Below are positions 50,777 through 60,879 of a stretch of 64,000 nt of DNA, one piece after another. Location of the stretch: contig JAFRWW010000033.1 of the NCBI GenBank assembly GCA_017441585.1, positions 1-64,000 of the forward strand, written 5' to 3'. A program made the translations under genes and the position numbers. The notes under the pieces were generated by a model. It was not told the DNA's origin, ran no database searches, and saw only the letters and a program-made list of their open reading frames with translations. Within the stretch, counting starts at the first letter, position 1; every line of letters starts with the position of its first letter. Source of the DNA: Lachnospiraceae bacterium (GTDB taxonomy: Bacteria > Bacillota > Clostridia > Lachnospirales > Lachnospiraceae).

Positions 50777-52876
50777 ATGGAAAAACAAAATGTACCTGAG
50801 CTTTTCGGTTCCATGGTGTTTGACGACAGGGTTATGAGAGCCCGTCTTTCAGCCAAGGACTATAAGTCCCTGAGAAAGACCATCGATGAGAACGAGAAGC
50901 TGGATGAGAAGGTGGCACAGGCAGTCGCCGAGCAGATGCGCGACTGGGCGGTGGAGAAAGGCGCCACACACTTTACACACTGGTTCCAGCCTCTGACCGG
51001 AGTGACCGCGGAAAAGCATGACAGTTTTATATCACCTTCACCGGATGGCGGCGTGATCATGGAGTTTTCCGGCAAGGAGATGATAAAGGGAGAGCCCGAT
51101 GCATCATCTTTCCCTTCAGGTGGGTTGAGGGCTACCTTTGAAGCCAGAGGTTATACCGCATGGGACCCTACCTCTTACGCGTTCATCAAGGATCACACCC
51201 TTTGCATTCCCACTGCCTTCTGTTCATATTCAGGGGATGCGCTGGACAAAAAGACACCGCTGCTTCGTTCCATGCAGGCACTGGACCGTCAGGCCAAGAG
51301 GATATTAAAGCTCTTCGGAAATGAAGTAAAGTATGTGAGGACCAGCGTGGGACCCGAGCAGGAATATTTCCTCATAGACGCCGGGATGTTTGAAAAAAGA
51401 CCTGACCTTATTTACACAGGCAGAACACTTTTCGGAGCCATGCCTCCCAAGGGACAGGAACTTGACGATCACTATTTCGGAGTGATAAAGCCGAGAGTAA
51501 CCGCCTTCATGGAGGACCTCAACGCGGAGTTATGGAAGCTGGGGATTCTGGCAAAGACTGAGCATAATGAAGTGGCACCGGCACAGCATGAACTGGCTCC
51601 CATATTCTCCACCACGAACGTGGCTACCGATAACAATCAGCTTACCATGGAGATCATGCAGAAGGTAGCCAGGAAGCACGGAATGGTTTGTCTGCTTCAT
51701 GAGAAGCCCTTCGCAGGCGTGAATGGATCCGGTAAGCATAACAACTGGTCCATGGCAACCGATACCGGAGCCAACCTCTTATCACCCGGTGAGACGCCTT
51801 ACGAGAATGCACAGTTCCTTCTTTTCCTTTGTGCAGTGATCCAGGCAGTGGATGATTATCAGGATCTTCTGAGACTGTCCGTAGCTACGGCAGGCAACGA
51901 TCACAGACTGGGAGCAAACGAAGCGCCTCCAGCCATCATCTCAGTATTCCTGGGCGACGAGCTTTCAGCCATACTGGATGCGATAAAGAATGACAAGCCC
52001 TATGAGGGACAGGAAAAGGTAATCATGAAGCTGGGCGTAAGCTCACTTCCCAGATTCTCAAGAGATACCACCGACAGAAACAGGACTTCACCCTTTGCTT
52101 TTACCGGTAATAAATTTGAGTTCAGGTCCCTGGGTTCTTCAAACAGCATAGCCTGCTGCAACATCATGCTGAACGCAGCAGTGGCAGAGAGCCTAAAGCA
52201 GTACGCAGACCAGCTGGAGAAGTCCGAAAGCTTTGAAGCAGACCTTCACCAGCTCATCAAGGAAACCATCAGCGCCCATGAGAGGATCCTCTTCAACGGC
52301 AACGGTTACGGCGAAGAGTGGGTTGAGGAAGCTACCAAGGTAAGAGGCCTTTCAAATCTCAAGACTACCGCTGATGCGATGCCTCACCTGCTGGACAAGA
52401 AGAACATGGACATGCTCATCTCTCATCAGGTATTCTCAGAGACAGAGCTTCATTCCAGATGCGATATCATGCTGGAAAACTACTGCAAGACAGTAAACAT
52501 CGAAGGACATACCATGGTGGATATGGTAAGAAAGAATTATCTGCCGGCCATCGAAGGTTATCTGTACTCACTGGCTAAGAGCACCTCCGAGATGAAGGCA
52601 GTCAGCGACAAGGTTAAGTGCAATTACGAGATATCTACTATTGAGAGGCTTTCAGAGCTCACGGATTACATCCTGGAGCGGGTAAAGGATCTGGAAGCAG
52701 CCCTAGAGGAACTCAAAGGATATGATGATATCATGAAGACCTCTCAGTTTATAAGAGATGATGTGATCCCCAAGATGGAGCATCTTCGTAAGCACGTGGA
52801 TGAGGCGGAAATGTTGACATCAGAGAAGTGCTGGCCCTTCCCCAGCTATGGCAAGCTTCTGTTTTCGGTATATTGA
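50777..52876 (+). CDS. glnA: Glutamine synthetase type III (GSIII)
   Basis: This 699-residue enzyme has the GSIII-specific architecture: N-terminal [21 protein letters not shown], catalytic segments with [90 protein letters not shown], and [23 protein letters not shown]. It makes glutamine from glutamate, ammonium and ATP, and is a dodecamer unlike GSI. GSIII is common in Bacteroides, Butyrivibrio and Ruminococcus. GGAGG precedes ATG 50777; the longer frame start at 50756 has no ribosome site. First gene of the nitrogen island. Confidence 0.97.
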   Translation: MEKQNVPELFGSMVFDDRVMRARLSAKDYKSLRKTIDENEKLDEKVAQAVAEQMRDWAVEKGATHFTHWFQPLTGVTAEKHDSFISPSPDGGVIMEFSGKEMIKGEPDASSFPSGGLRATFEARGYTAWDPTSYAFIKDHTLCIPTAFCSYSGDALDKKTPLLRSMQALDRQAKRILKLFGNEVKYVRTSVGPEQEYFLIDAGMFEKRPDLIYTGRTLFGAMPPKGQELDDHYFGVIKPRVTAFMEDLNAELWKLGILAKTEHNEVAPAQHELAPIFSTTNVATDNNQLTMEIMQKVARKHGMVCLLHEKPFAGVNGSGKHNNWSMATDTGANLLSPGETPYENAQFLLFLCAVIQAVDDYQDLLRLSVATAGNDHRLGANEAPPAIISVFLGDELSAILDAIKNDKPYEGQEKVIMKLGVSSLPRFSRDTTDRNRTSPFAFTGNKFEFRSLGSSNSIACCNIMLNAAVAESLKQYADQLEKSESFEADLHQLIKETISAHERILFNGNGYGEEWVEEATKVRGLSNLKTTADAMPHLLDKKNMDMLISHQVFSETELHSRCDIMLENYCKTVNIEGHTMVDMVRKNYLPAIEGYLYSLAKSTSEMKAVSDKVKCNYEISTIERLSELTDYILERVKDLEAALEELKGYDDIMKTSQFIRDDVIPKMEHLRKHVDEAEMLTSEKCWPFPSYGKLLFSVY

Positions 52877-52901
52877 TGACCGGAGAACGAAGAGATAAAT
52901 A
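52873..52901 (+). promoter_or_regulatory. Possible amt promoter overlapping the glnA stop
   Basis: TTGATG (52873-52878), 17 bases, TAAATA (52896-52901). The match is moderate; readthrough from glnA is an alternative. Confidence 0.4.
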
Positions 52902-52921
52902 CTGAAAACAGAATATAAAAA

Positions 52922-52993
52922 ATGACAAAAACAGTCATCCCCACAACGGCGTGGTTTCTCCTTTTAACGCGTGCCGGGGGGGGACTGTTTTTT
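52922..52993 (+). promoter_or_regulatory. amt leader: small hairpin overlapping a terminator
   Basis: ATGAC / GTCAT (52922-52938) with a seven-base A-rich loop, overlapped by a larger terminator whose arms pair ACAGTC with GACTGT, CCCC with GGGG and CGGC with GCCG (52931-52988), followed by T residues. Same layout as the glnA and gdhA leaders, but the loop lacks the G, so ANTAR control is less certain. Confidence 0.5.
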
Positions 52994-53016
52994 ATTAAAA
53001 AAGAGAGGAGTTTATT

Positions 53017-54789
53017 ATGACTGAGGAGATTATGAAAATATTGGACGGTGAAGTTTTTGCGGTATGGTTTCTGATCGGTGCCGCATTCGTATTCTGGATG
53101 CAGGCCGGATTCGCCATGTGCGAGGCCGGTTTTACCAGGGCCAAGAATGCAGGAAACATCATAATGAAGAACCTGATGGATTTCTGTATAGGAACCGTGA
53201 TGTGGTTCATCTGCGGTGCATCCTTAATGCTTGGTGAAAATATACTGGGCGGATTCGTGGGAGGTTTCTCCTTTGACGTATTTTCAAACTACGGAAACTT
53301 CGATTATTCAGCCTTCGTTTTCAACCTGGTTTTCTGTGCCACCACGGCAACAATAGTTTCCGGATCCATGGCAGAGAGAACAAAGTTTTCCAGCTACTGT
53401 ATCTATTCGGCCATCATTTCGGCCATCATCTATCCCATAGAAGCACACTGGACCTGGGGCGGCGGCTTCCTGGTACAGAACGGCTTCCATGATTACGCCG
53501 GTTCAAACTGTATCCACATGGTGGGCGGTATCTGCGCCATGATCGGTGCATGGATGTTAGGACCCAGAATCGGAAAATTCGATAAGGATAAAAACGGCAA
53601 GGTAACAAAAGTAAACGCTTTCCCCGGACACAACCTGGTAATCGCAGCACTCGGCGTATTCATCCTGTGGTTCGGATGGTACGGATTCAACGGAGCAGCT
53701 GCAACGGATGTGCCCACTCTGGGTTCGGTCTTCCTTACAACTACCGTAGCTCCCGCAGTTGCAACCGTAGTGTGCATGATCTTTACCTGGGTAAAATACG
53801 GCAAGCCCGATGTGTCCATGTGTCTTAACGCATCACTTGCAGGTCTCGTGGCGATCACGGCTCCCTGTGATGTAACCGACTGTGTGGGCGCTGCCATAAT
53901 CGGTGTGGTTTCAGGTCTACTGGTAGTATTCGGCGTATGGTTCAACGATAACGTAACACACATAGACGATCCCGTCGGTGCCGTGGCAGTGCATATGTTC
54001 AACGGTATCTGGGGTACATTGGCTGTAGGACTTTTTGCTACATCTTCAGCTCCCGGATTTGCAGTGGCAGGTATTAAAGAAGGTCTTTTCTACGGCGGCG
54101 GATTTTCACAGCTTGGCATACAGTTTGCCGGCATGATGGTTACCATCATCTGGACTGTAGTTACCATATTCATCACTTTTACGATCATTAAAAAGACTGT
54201 AGGTCTTCGTGTGAGTGAGGAAGAGGAGATAACGGGTCTTGATTCAACAGAGCATGGTCTTCCTTCAGCATATGCAGGTTTCGCCATCATGGATATTTCG
54301 AACACCATGACCATGAGCGTAAACGAAAACACGAACCTTGGTTCCGACAGCTACGAAGAAGCATCTGAGGCAAAGAAGAACGCCGCAGTACCTGTGATCA
54401 GGGCAGACGGAGCAGGCGTACCCGAGATCAACACAGGAATATCGAAGGTGGTCATCATCGCAAAGCTTTCCAGGTACGACAAACTGAGAAAGGCCATGAA
54501 CGACCTGGGCGTAACCGGAATGACGGTAACACAGGTAATGGGCTGCGGTATCCAGAAAGGTGCCGGCGAGAGATACCGTGGAGTCGAGATCGATGCGACT
54601 TTGCTGCCTAAGGTAAAACTGGAAGTAGTGGTAAGCGCGATCCCTGTGGATGACGTGATCGAGACAGCTAAGAAGGTTCTTTATACAGGTCATATCGGAG
54701 ACGGAAAGATCTTTGTATATCCTGTAAGCAGAGTGGTTAAAGTGAGAACCGGTGAAGAGAACGTCGCAGCACTGCAGGATGTGGAGTAA
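53017..54789 (+). CDS. amt: Ammonium transporter fused to a PII signalling domain
   Basis: This 590-residue protein has an Amt channel (about 10-430; FVFWMQAGFAMCEAGFTRAKN, WGGGFLVQNGFHDYAGSNCIHMVGGICAM, HNLVIAALGVFILWFGWYGFN, GAVAVHMFNGIWGTLAVG with paired pore histidines), a linker (430-474), then a complete PII (GlnB/GlnK) domain at 475-590 (KVVIIAKLSRYDKLRKAMNDLGVTGMTVTQVMGCG, T-loop with Tyr520 in ERYRG, GDGKIFVYPVSRVVKVRTGE). Free PII normally plugs Amt from the cytosol when nitrogen is plentiful; here plug and channel are one chain. GAGGAG precedes the ATG. Between glnA and purF. Confidence 0.95.
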   Translation: MTEEIMKILDGEVFAVWFLIGAAFVFWMQAGFAMCEAGFTRAKNAGNIIMKNLMDFCIGTVMWFICGASLMLGENILGGFVGGFSFDVFSNYGNFDYSAFVFNLVFCATTATIVSGSMAERTKFSSYCIYSAIISAIIYPIEAHWTWGGGFLVQNGFHDYAGSNCIHMVGGICAMIGAWMLGPRIGKFDKDKNGKVTKVNAFPGHNLVIAALGVFILWFGWYGFNGAAATDVPTLGSVFLTTTVAPAVATVVCMIFTWVKYGKPDVSMCLNASLAGLVAITAPCDVTDCVGAAIIGVVSGLLVVFGVWFNDNVTHIDDPVGAVAVHMFNGIWGTLAVGLFATSSAPGFAVAGIKEGLFYGGGFSQLGIQFAGMMVTIIWTVVTIFITFTIIKKTVGLRVSEEEEITGLDSTEHGLPSAYAGFAIMDISNTMTMSVNENTNLGSDSYEEASEAKKNAAVPVIRADGAGVPEINTGISKVVIIAKLSRYDKLRKAMNDLGVTGMTVTQVMGCGIQKGAGERYRGVEIDATLLPKVKLEVVVSAIPVDDVIETAKKVLYTGHIGDGKIFVYPVSRVVKVRTGEENVAALQDVE

Positions 54790-54823
54790 ATATTAAGAGG
54801 ATAACCTTTGGGAGACAGGTGTC

Positions 54824-56233
54824 ATGGAATCAATCAATTTTATAACAGACGACAAGCTTCATGAGGAATGCGGAGTTTTCGGAGTGTATGCACCCTCCGG
54901 ATGTGAGGTGGCAAAGGACATATACTACGGCCTGATATCGCTGCAGCACAGAGGACAGGAATCCGCAGGAATATCCGTAAGCGACACCGATGGTCCCATG
55001 GGAAATATCAGAACTAAAAAGGGAATGGGCCTGGTGAGTGAGGTTTTCTCAAAAAATGATCTTAACGAACTGTCGGGGAATATCGGAGTGGGACATGTCC
55101 GGTATTCCACGACAGGGGGCAGCTTATTAGAAAATGCCCAGCCCATAGCAATGAACTATATCAAGGGAAGTCTGGCCCTGGTGCACAACGGAAACATAGT
55201 GAATGCAGGTGAGCTCAAGGAAGCTCAGATGTACAGGGGCCAGGCCCATTACACATCCTCCGATTCGGAGGTTTTGTCCTATGAGATCATCAGTGAAAGG
55301 GTCAAGACGGGATCCATAGAGGAGGCGGTGGAAAAAGCGGCGTCAAGATTAAAAGGCGGATATGCCTGTGTCATCATGAGTCCCAGAAAACTCATCGCGG
55401 TAAGGGACCCTAACGGGATAAAGCCCCTGGTATTCGGAAAACGAGAAAACGCCTATATGTTTGCTTCCGAGAGCGCAGCCATAAAAGCCCTGGGTGGAGA
55501 AGTGTTAAGGGATGTAAAGCCCGGTGAGATAGTGACCGTCACCGATATGACAAAGGACGGGAACGCCCGGATTAAAAGCGTGATGATACCGGGCAACGAA
55601 ACGGAAGCACACTGTATATTCGAATATATATATTTTGCAAGAAGCGATTCGGTGATAGACAAAGTATCTGTGTACGAAGCGAGAGTCAGAGCGGGACACG
55701 CCCTGGCAAAGGCAAACGAGACACAGGCAGACATAGTGGTGGGCGTGCCTGATTCGGGCCTGGCGGCAGCCGAAGGCTTCGCACAGGAATCGGGAATCCC
55801 CCTGGCGGTAGCCTTTCATAAAAACAGCTATGTGGGAAGAAGCTTTATAAAACCCACGGATGAGCAAAGACGGATGGCTGTCCGCATGAAGCTGAGCGTA
55901 CAGGGAGATGTGGTAAGAGGAAAAAGAGTGATCCTGATAGATGATTCCATAGTCAGAGGAACCACCATGCGCCAGATAGTGGAAATGTTAAGGGAAGAGG
56001 GAGCCGTCGAAGTACATGTGAGAGTCAGCTCTCCTCCGTTTTTGTATCCCTGTTATTACGGAACGGACGTGCCTTCATCCGGCCAGCTGATCGCTTCGCA
56101 GCACTCCACCGAGGAAGTATGCAAGCGTATCGGCTCTGACACACTGGAGTATCTAAGGCTTCAGGATCTGTCGGCCATGGTGGGAGATCTTCCCATATGT
56201 GCGGCATGTTTTGACAACAGCTATCCGGTGTGA
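54824..56233 (+). CDS. purF: Amidophosphoribosyltransferase
   Basis: This 469-residue enzyme has a short propeptide followed by the Ntn nucleophile Cys (HEECGVFGVY, Cys17), then the glutaminase part (LQHRGQESAGI, GHVRYSTTGGSLLENAQPI) and the PRPP part (VILIDDSIVRGTTMRQIV). The four Cys of the B. subtilis-type iron-sulfur cluster are present (CIFEYIYFARSD, YPCYYG, CAACF). It makes phosphoribosylamine from PRPP and glutamine, the first step of purine synthesis. It lies 34 bases after amt and away from other pur genes, which suggests that it is expressed with the nitrogen genes as a glutamine consumer. Confidence 0.95.
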   Translation: MESINFITDDKLHEECGVFGVYAPSGCEVAKDIYYGLISLQHRGQESAGISVSDTDGPMGNIRTKKGMGLVSEVFSKNDLNELSGNIGVGHVRYSTTGGSLLENAQPIAMNYIKGSLALVHNGNIVNAGELKEAQMYRGQAHYTSSDSEVLSYEIISERVKTGSIEEAVEKAASRLKGGYACVIMSPRKLIAVRDPNGIKPLVFGKRENAYMFASESAAIKALGGEVLRDVKPGEIVTVTDMTKDGNARIKSVMIPGNETEAHCIFEYIYFARSDSVIDKVSVYEARVRAGHALAKANETQADIVVGVPDSGLAAAEGFAQESGIPLAVAFHKNSYVGRSFIKPTDEQRRMAVRMKLSVQGDVVRGKRVILIDDSIVRGTTMRQIVEMLREEGAVEVHVRVSSPPFLYPCYYGTDVPSSGQLIASQHSTEEVCKRIGSDTLEYLRLQDLSAMVGDLPICAACFDNSYPV

Positions 56234-56254
56234 GAACCCAGTTTAGATACGAAT

Positions 56255-56283
56255 AAGATCCTTCGCATTCGCTTAGGATGACA
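56255..56283. repeat. Copy of the dispersed palindromic repeat
   Basis: AAGATCCTTCGCATTCGCTT followed by AGGATGACA, in the gap between purF and gltB. The operon may still be continuous because no T run follows. Confidence 0.75.
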
Positions 56284-56328
56284 GAGGGTTTTAGATATTT
56301 TAAAAGGAGAAATTAAAAGGAGGAAAAA

Positions 56329-59300
56329 ATGAAAGACCGGTTTCAAAGGATCAGGGAGCAAGGACTTTATGATCCGCAATTCGAACATGATAACTGTGGC
56401 ATAGGAGCCATCATCGACATCAAGGGCAGAGCAAGCCATAAACTGGTGAGCGACGCTCTTTCTATCGTTGAACGTCTTGAGCACCGCGCCGGCAAGGATG
56501 CGGAAGGAAAGACGGGAGACGGCGTGGGAATACTCACCCAGATACCTCATAAGTTTTTTGTAAAGACACTCAAGAAGGAAGGCGTGGCCCTTCCCGGATA
56601 CAGACAGTACGGCGTGGGCATGATCTTTTTCCCTCAGAAGGATCTGGATATGAGACAGGCCAGATCCATGTTTGAGATAATCGTGAGAAAGGCAGGACTT
56701 AAGCTTTTATACTGGAGAAACGTGAGCGTGGATCCCGCAGTGCTTGGAAGCAAGGCAGCAGAGTGCATGCCCAGGATCGCCCAGGTCTTCATCGAAAGAC
56801 CCGAGGGCGTGAAGGAAGACCTGGATTTTGACAGGATGCTCTATATAGTAAGAAGAGAGTTTGAGCAAAGTAATGTAAATACCTATGTACCTTCGCTCTC
56901 CTGCAGGACCATAGTTTACAAGGGAATGTTCCTGGTGGGACAGCTTCGCACCTTCTTCCTTGACCTGATGGATCCCGATTACGAATCTGCCATCGCCATG
57001 GTGCATTCGCGTTTTTCCACAAATACCACACCCAGCTGGAACAGGGCCCATCCCAACAGGTTCATAGTGCATAACGGTGAAATTAATACTATAAAGGGTA
57101 ATGCTGATAAGATGCTGGCCCGTGAGGAGACCATGCATACTTCTCTTTTTTCGGAAGAGGATATGACAAAGGTTCTGCCCGTGATCTCACAGAGCGGATC
57201 CGATTCGGCCATGCTTGACAATACACTGGAATTTCTGGTGATGAGCGGTATGCCTTTGGCCCTTGCCGCCACCATCATGATCCCCGAGCCCTGGGCTCAT
57301 AATGAGACCCTGTCACAGGAGGAGAGGGATTTTTACCAGTATTACGCTACCATGATGGAGCCCTGGGACGGACCTGCATCCATACTGTTTTCGGACGGTG
57401 ACGTGATGGGCGCCATACTGGATCGCAACGGTCTTCGTCCTTCCAGATATTATGTGATGGATGACGGCAGGCTCATCCTTTCATCCGAGGTGGGCGTGCT
57501 GGAACTGGATGAAAAGCACATCGTGAAAAAAGAGCGTCTCCACCCCGGAAAACTGCTTCTGGTGGATACAAAGAAAAAGAAGATATTCAGGGATGAGGAG
57601 ATAAAAGAAGAATATGCTCATGCAAAGCCCTACGGCGAGTGGCTTGACAGCAAGCTTCTCACTCTGGCATCCCTTAAGATACCCAATAAAAAGGTACAGT
57701 CATACTCAAAGGAAGAACTGGCCAGACTCCAGAAGGCCTTTGGCTACACCTGGGAAAATTATCATGACGGCATCCGCTCCATGGCTCTTTCCGGAAGCGA
57801 AGCCATAGGCTCCATGGGTGTGGATACGCCCATTGCAGCCCTGTCAGGGGAATACCAGCCGCTGTTTTATTATTTCAAACAGCTCTTTGCACAGGTTACC
57901 AATCCTCCCATTGACGCGCAGCGTGAGGAGATAGTGACCTCAAGGACGGTTTACCTTGGAACCAACGGAAATCTGCTGGAGGAAAAGCCCGAGAACTGTC
58001 AGGTACTTAAGATCAACAATCCCATACTGACGGATCTGGATCTTTTAAAGATTGAAAACATGAAGAAGGAAGGCTTTAAGGTATCAAGGGTTTCCATTCT
58101 GTTTTATAAGAGCACTCCAATGAAGCGCGTGCTGAACCATCTCTTTGTGGAGGTGGACAAAGCATATCGCGAGGGCGCCAATATCCTGATCCTTTCAGAT
58201 AGGGGCGTTGATGAAAACCATGTGGCCATCCCTTCACTTCTGGCAGTGGCAGCAGTGCATAAGCATCTGGTAGATACAAAAAAATGTACCGCCATGTCCC
58301 TTATCGTGGAGTCCGCAGAGCCCAGGGAAGTACATCATTTTGCAACGCTTTTAGGCTATGGCGCCCTGGCTGTGAACCCTTATCTGGCACATGCCACCAT
58401 CGGACAGCTGGTGGAGGAAGAATTGCTGGATAAAGATTATTATGCCGCAGTGGAGGATTACGATAACGCCATACTTTTCGGCATAGTAAAGATAGCTTCC
58501 AAGATGGGAATATCTACTATCCAGTCCTATCAGGGCAGCAAGATATTCGAGGCAGTGGGCATATCAAAGGATGTGGTTGACGATTACTTCACCGGTACCG
58601 TAAGCCGTGTGGGCGGCATCACCCTTGACGACATAGGGACTGCAGCCGACGCTCAGCACAGTAAGGCTTTCGATCCCCTGGGACTTAAGGTCAATCTGGA
58701 ATTCACTGTTCTTGGCAGGCATAAGGAAAGAAGCCAGGGTGAAAAGCACAGATATAATCCCCAGACCATCCACATGCTTCAGTATGCTACCAGAGAGGGC
58801 GATTACGAGAAGTTTAAAGAGTATACAAAGATGGTGGACAGTGAAAAGACAGGATACCTTCGAAGCCTTCTGGATTTTGTCCCTTCAGATTCACAGGTGC
58901 CTCTTGAGAAAGTGGAAAGTGAAGAATCCATAGTCCGCAGATTTAAGACGGGAGCCATGTCCTACGGTTCCATATCTGAGGAGGCTCATGAGACTCTGGC
59001 CATTGCCATGAATCATCTGCACGGAAAGTCAAACAGCGGCGAGGGCGGCGAGAGTGATGAAAGACTGGCCAGCGCAGGTACTGAAAATGACAGAAGCTCT
59101 GCCATAAAGCAGGTGGCCAGCGGCAGGTTCGGCGTGACCAGCAAATATCTGGTGAGCGCTAAGGAGATACAGATAAAGATGGCCCAGGGCGCAAAGCCCG
59201 GCGAGGGCGGACATCTTCCCGGAAAGAAGGTTTATCCCTGGATAGCAAAGACCAGACATTCAACACCCGGAGTGAGCCTTATATCGCCTCCCCCTCATCA

Positions 59301-60879
59301 TGATATCTATTCCATCGAGGATCTGGCACAGCTCATATATGACCTTAAGAATGCAAACAAGAACGCCAGAATATCCGTGAAACTGGTATCCGAGGCAGGC
59401 GTAGGTACCATCGCTGCCGGCGTGGCAAAGGCGGGAGCCGCAGTGGTCCTGATATCAGGCTATGACGGAGGAACCGGAGCAGCACCTCTTTCTTCCATAC
59501 ATAATGCGGGACTTCCCTGGGAACTGGGACTGGCAGAGGCACATCAGACCCTTCTGGCCAATGGCCTTAGAAACCGCGTGGTGATAGAGACTGACGGAAA
59601 GCTTATGAGCGGCAAGGATGTGGCCATAGCAGCCATGCTGGGAGCCGAGGAATTCGGCTTTGCCACAGCACCCCTTATCACCATGGGCTGCGTGATGATG
59701 AGACAGTGTCAGTCGGATACCTGTCCCATGGGCGTGGCTACACAGAATCCGGAGCTTAGAAAGCGTTTTGCCGGAAAGCCCGAGTATGTGGAAAACTTCA
59801 TGATCTTCATCGCCAGACAGCTTCGTGAGATCATGAGTTCGCTTGGCGTGAGAAGCGTAGAGGAACTGGTGGGTAGGAGCGATCTGTTAAAGCTTCGCGA
59901 CAATCTTTCCGAGGATGAGAAAAAGCTCGATCTGTCCGGGATCCTGCTTCGCATGTCCGATGCAAAGATATCCCATGAAGATAAATACCTCTATGATTTT
60001 AAGCTTCAGGATACAAAGGATGAATCCGTGCTCCTTTGCTCAAAGGAAGTAAAGGAGGCGATCAAGTCCGGCAAAAAGGCAGAAGTAAGCGTCAGCTTAA
60101 ACAGCGTGGACAGGACCTTCGGAACCCTGCTGGGAGCACAGATAACCAGACAGGCACCCGAGGGCCTGGAGGAAGATACGGTGACCGTAAAATGTACCGG
60201 TTCAGGCGGACAGAGCTTCGGAGCTTTCATACCCAAGGGATTGACTTTGGACCTTACAGGCGACAGTAACGACTATTTCGGCAAGGGCTTATCCGGCGGC
60301 AAGCTGGTGGTTAAGGCACCTAAGGAAGCAGGGTATGATCCTGCCGAGAATATCATAATAGGAAATGTGGCGCTTTATGGCGCTACATCAGGCAAGGCTT
60401 ATATAGCGGGCATGGCAGGTGAGAGATTCGCCATCAGGAATTCCGGCGCCACCGCGGTAGTGGAAGGCGTGGGTGAGCATGGCTGTGAGTACATGACAGG
60501 TGGCTGTGTGGTGATCCTGGGATCCACAGGTAAAAACTTTGCCGCAGGTATGAGCGGCGGCGTGGCTTATGTGCTGGATGAGGAGAACAGGCTGTACCGC
60601 AACCTCAACAAGCAGCTGGTGAGCATGGAAATGCTGGAGCATAAGACAGACCTTGAAGAGCTCAAGAGGATCATCACTGAGCATGTGGAGCACACAGGTT
60701 CTAAGAAGGGTAAACAGATCCTTGACAATTTTGATGAGTATGTTCCTCATTTTAAAAAGATAATCCCTGTGGATTACAAAGAGATACTGAGACTCATAGC
60801 CAAGAACGAAGAGCTGGGATCAGATATCGAGACGGCCAAGATAGAGGCCTTTAAAGAATTTGTGGGAGGTGAAAGATAA
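56329..60879 (+). CDS. gltB: Glutamate synthase large subunit
   Basis: This 1516-residue protein has the full GltB plan: amidotransferase with nucleophile Cys23 (HDNCGIGAII) after a 22-residue propeptide; central domain; FMN/TIM-barrel synthase domain (KPGEGGHLPGKKVYPWIAKTRHSTPGVSLISPPPHHDIYSIEDL; SGYDGGTGAAP); 3Fe-4S cysteines in CVMMRQCQSDTCPMGVATQ; and the C-terminal GXGXG beta-helix (GNVALYGATSGKAYIAGMAGERFAIRNSG). It converts glutamine plus 2-oxoglutarate to two glutamates. It shares one base with gltD, so the subunits are translated together. AGGAGG upstream. Confidence 0.97.
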   Translation: MKDRFQRIREQGLYDPQFEHDNCGIGAIIDIKGRASHKLVSDALSIVERLEHRAGKDAEGKTGDGVGILTQIPHKFFVKTLKKEGVALPGYRQYGVGMIFFPQKDLDMRQARSMFEIIVRKAGLKLLYWRNVSVDPAVLGSKAAECMPRIAQVFIERPEGVKEDLDFDRMLYIVRREFEQSNVNTYVPSLSCRTIVYKGMFLVGQLRTFFLDLMDPDYESAIAMVHSRFSTNTTPSWNRAHPNRFIVHNGEINTIKGNADKMLAREETMHTSLFSEEDMTKVLPVISQSGSDSAMLDNTLEFLVMSGMPLALAATIMIPEPWAHNETLSQEERDFYQYYATMMEPWDGPASILFSDGDVMGAILDRNGLRPSRYYVMDDGRLILSSEVGVLELDEKHIVKKERLHPGKLLLVDTKKKKIFRDEEIKEEYAHAKPYGEWLDSKLLTLASLKIPNKKVQSYSKEELARLQKAFGYTWENYHDGIRSMALSGSEAIGSMGVDTPIAALSGEYQPLFYYFKQLFAQVTNPPIDAQREEIVTSRTVYLGTNGNLLEEKPENCQVLKINNPILTDLDLLKIENMKKEGFKVSRVSILFYKSTPMKRVLNHLFVEVDKAYREGANILILSDRGVDENHVAIPSLLAVAAVHKHLVDTKKCTAMSLIVESAEPREVHHFATLLGYGALAVNPYLAHATIGQLVEEELLDKDYYAAVEDYDNAILFGIVKIASKMGISTIQSYQGSKIFEAVGISKDVVDDYFTGTVSRVGGITLDDIGTAADAQHSKAFDPLGLKVNLEFTVLGRHKERSQGEKHRYNPQTIHMLQYATREGDYEKFKEYTKMVDSEKTGYLRSLLDFVPSDSQVPLEKVESEESIVRRFKTGAMSYGSISEEAHETLAIAMNHLHGKSNSGEGGESDERLASAGTENDRSSAIKQVASGRFGVTSKYLVSAKEIQIKMAQGAKPGEGGHLPGKKVYPWIAKTRHSTPGVSLISPPPHHDIYSIEDLAQLIYDLKNANKNARISVKLVSEAGVGTIAAGVAKAGAAVVLISGYDGGTGAAPLSSIHNAGLPWELGLAEAHQTLLANGLRNRVVIETDGKLMSGKDVAIAAMLGAEEFGFATAPLITMGCVMMRQCQSDTCPMGVATQNPELRKRFAGKPEYVENFMIFIARQLREIMSSLGVRSVEELVGRSDLLKLRDNLSEDEKKLDLSGILLRMSDAKISHEDKYLYDFKLQDTKDESVLLCSKEVKEAIKSGKKAEVSVSLNSVDRTFGTLLGAQITRQAPEGLEEDTVTVKCTGSGGQSFGAFIPKGLTLDLTGDSNDYFGKGLSGGKLVVKAPKEAGYDPAENIIIGNVALYGATSGKAYIAGMAGERFAIRNSGATAVVEGVGEHGCEYMTGGCVVILGSTGKNFAAGMSGGVAYVLDEENRLYRNLNKQLVSMEMLEHKTDLEELKRIITEHVEHTGSKKGKQILDNFDEYVPHFKKIIPVDYKEILRLIAKNEELGSDIETAKIEAFKEFVGGER

